Shown here: in pieces, positions 5,461-5,649 of the stretch
Layout: each line of letters opens with the position of its first letter
Position numbering within the stretch: position 1 is the stretch's first letter
Assembly (NCBI GenBank): GCA_018432565.1
Contig: JAHDSS010000332.1
Location: forward strand, 1 to 5,649
Reading direction: 5' to 3'
Length of the DNA: 5,649 nucleotides
From: Kiritimatiellia bacterium
GTDB lineage: Bacteria > Verrucomicrobiota > Kiritimatiellia > CAIQIC01 > Lenti-01
Program-made: the position numbers and the translations under genes
Notes under the pieces: model-generated
What the model was told of the DNA's origin: nothing
Databases searched by the model: none
What the model saw: the letters and a program-made list of their open reading frames with translations, nothing else

Positions 5461-5649
5461 CTATTCAATATTCAAGAGAGCCATATTCAATCATCAAGGG
5501 AACAGCCGGACAGCTGTTAGCTACGGATTTTACGGATCCCGACCTCTTGCAGAGTCGGGACGTATGGACAGGAAAGGAAGAAGAAGGGGCGAGGTCGGAG
5601 ATCCGGGGTCCGGCCATCGACCACCAACCACCAACTACGAACCACGAAC
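5461..5649. other. Noncoding right end with small hairpins
   Basis: No credible gene is seen. The stretch begins with AT-richer DNA carrying two related phrases (ATTCAATATTCAA and ATATTCAATCATCAA). A 6-bp hairpin follows at 5501-5518 (AACAGC against GCTGTT), then CTACGGATTTTACGGATC and the hairpin at 5537-5560. The window ends in a short-unit tract of CCACCAA/CTACGAA/CCACGAA (5618-5649) that probably continues outside. It contrasts in base content with the purine-rich array beside it. Confidence 0.6.
5537..5560. repeat. Compact hairpin (REP-like)
   Basis: TCCCGA, one unpaired C, CTCT, loop TGC, AGAG, TCGGGA: a 10-bp stem with a single bulge and a 3-base loop. There is no U-tract on either side, so it is not an intrinsic terminator. 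It may be a dispersed hairpin element; copies elsewhere in the genome would decide. Confidence 0.6.

Overview
This is a GC-rich bacterial window in which every credible gene lies on the minus strand, in two compact operons separated and flanked by repeat-rich intergenic DNA. The organism cannot be named from sequence alone. High GC, four-base gene overlaps, an ECF sigma cascade and long intergenic tracts of stock short repeat phrases suggest an environmental, Gram-negative-type bacterium. A member of the Planctomycetota/Verrucomicrobiota/Kiritimatiellota group is a weak guess from the look of the repeats, not a database match.

In minus-strand reading order (right to left), 5461-5649 has no gene and holds small hairpins and a short tandem tract. 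5190-5455 is a purine-rich repeat mosaic (array B). Next is a stress-type regulatory operon: an ECF sigma factor (4431-5045), a one-pass membrane protein placed as its anti-sigma factor (3952-4434, ATGA overlap), and an exported coiled-coil protein with a proline-rich tail (3292-3927). A strong intrinsic terminator (3249-3274) closes this operon. The likely logic is an envelope-sensing circuit: the membrane protein holds the sigma factor and the exported protein may sense or buffer the envelope signal. This is inferred from order and architecture, because the anti-sigma candidate lacks the usual zinc-binding signature.

2860-3245 is a second repeat mosaic (array A), with three long tandem units that share exact phrases with array B more than 2 kb away. 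A G-quadruplex-like tract adjoins the terminator.

The second operon follows: an AsmA-like membrane-anchored protein with an acidic linker and an 11-residue repeat tail (1868-2764), a VUT/YhhQ-family transporter predicted to import queuosine precursors (1164-1871, GTG start in a GTGA overlap), and an RluA-family pseudouridine synthase (290-1162, start one base after the previous stop). The last two both concern RNA modification. 1-289 is noncoding and holds a large imperfect inverted repeat built from GACAGGAT-type phrases, just downstream of this operon.

No RNA genes, CRISPR array, insertion sequence or phage genes were seen. The most unusual material is the modular intergenic repeat vocabulary and the atypical sigma/anti-sigma/exported-protein trio.
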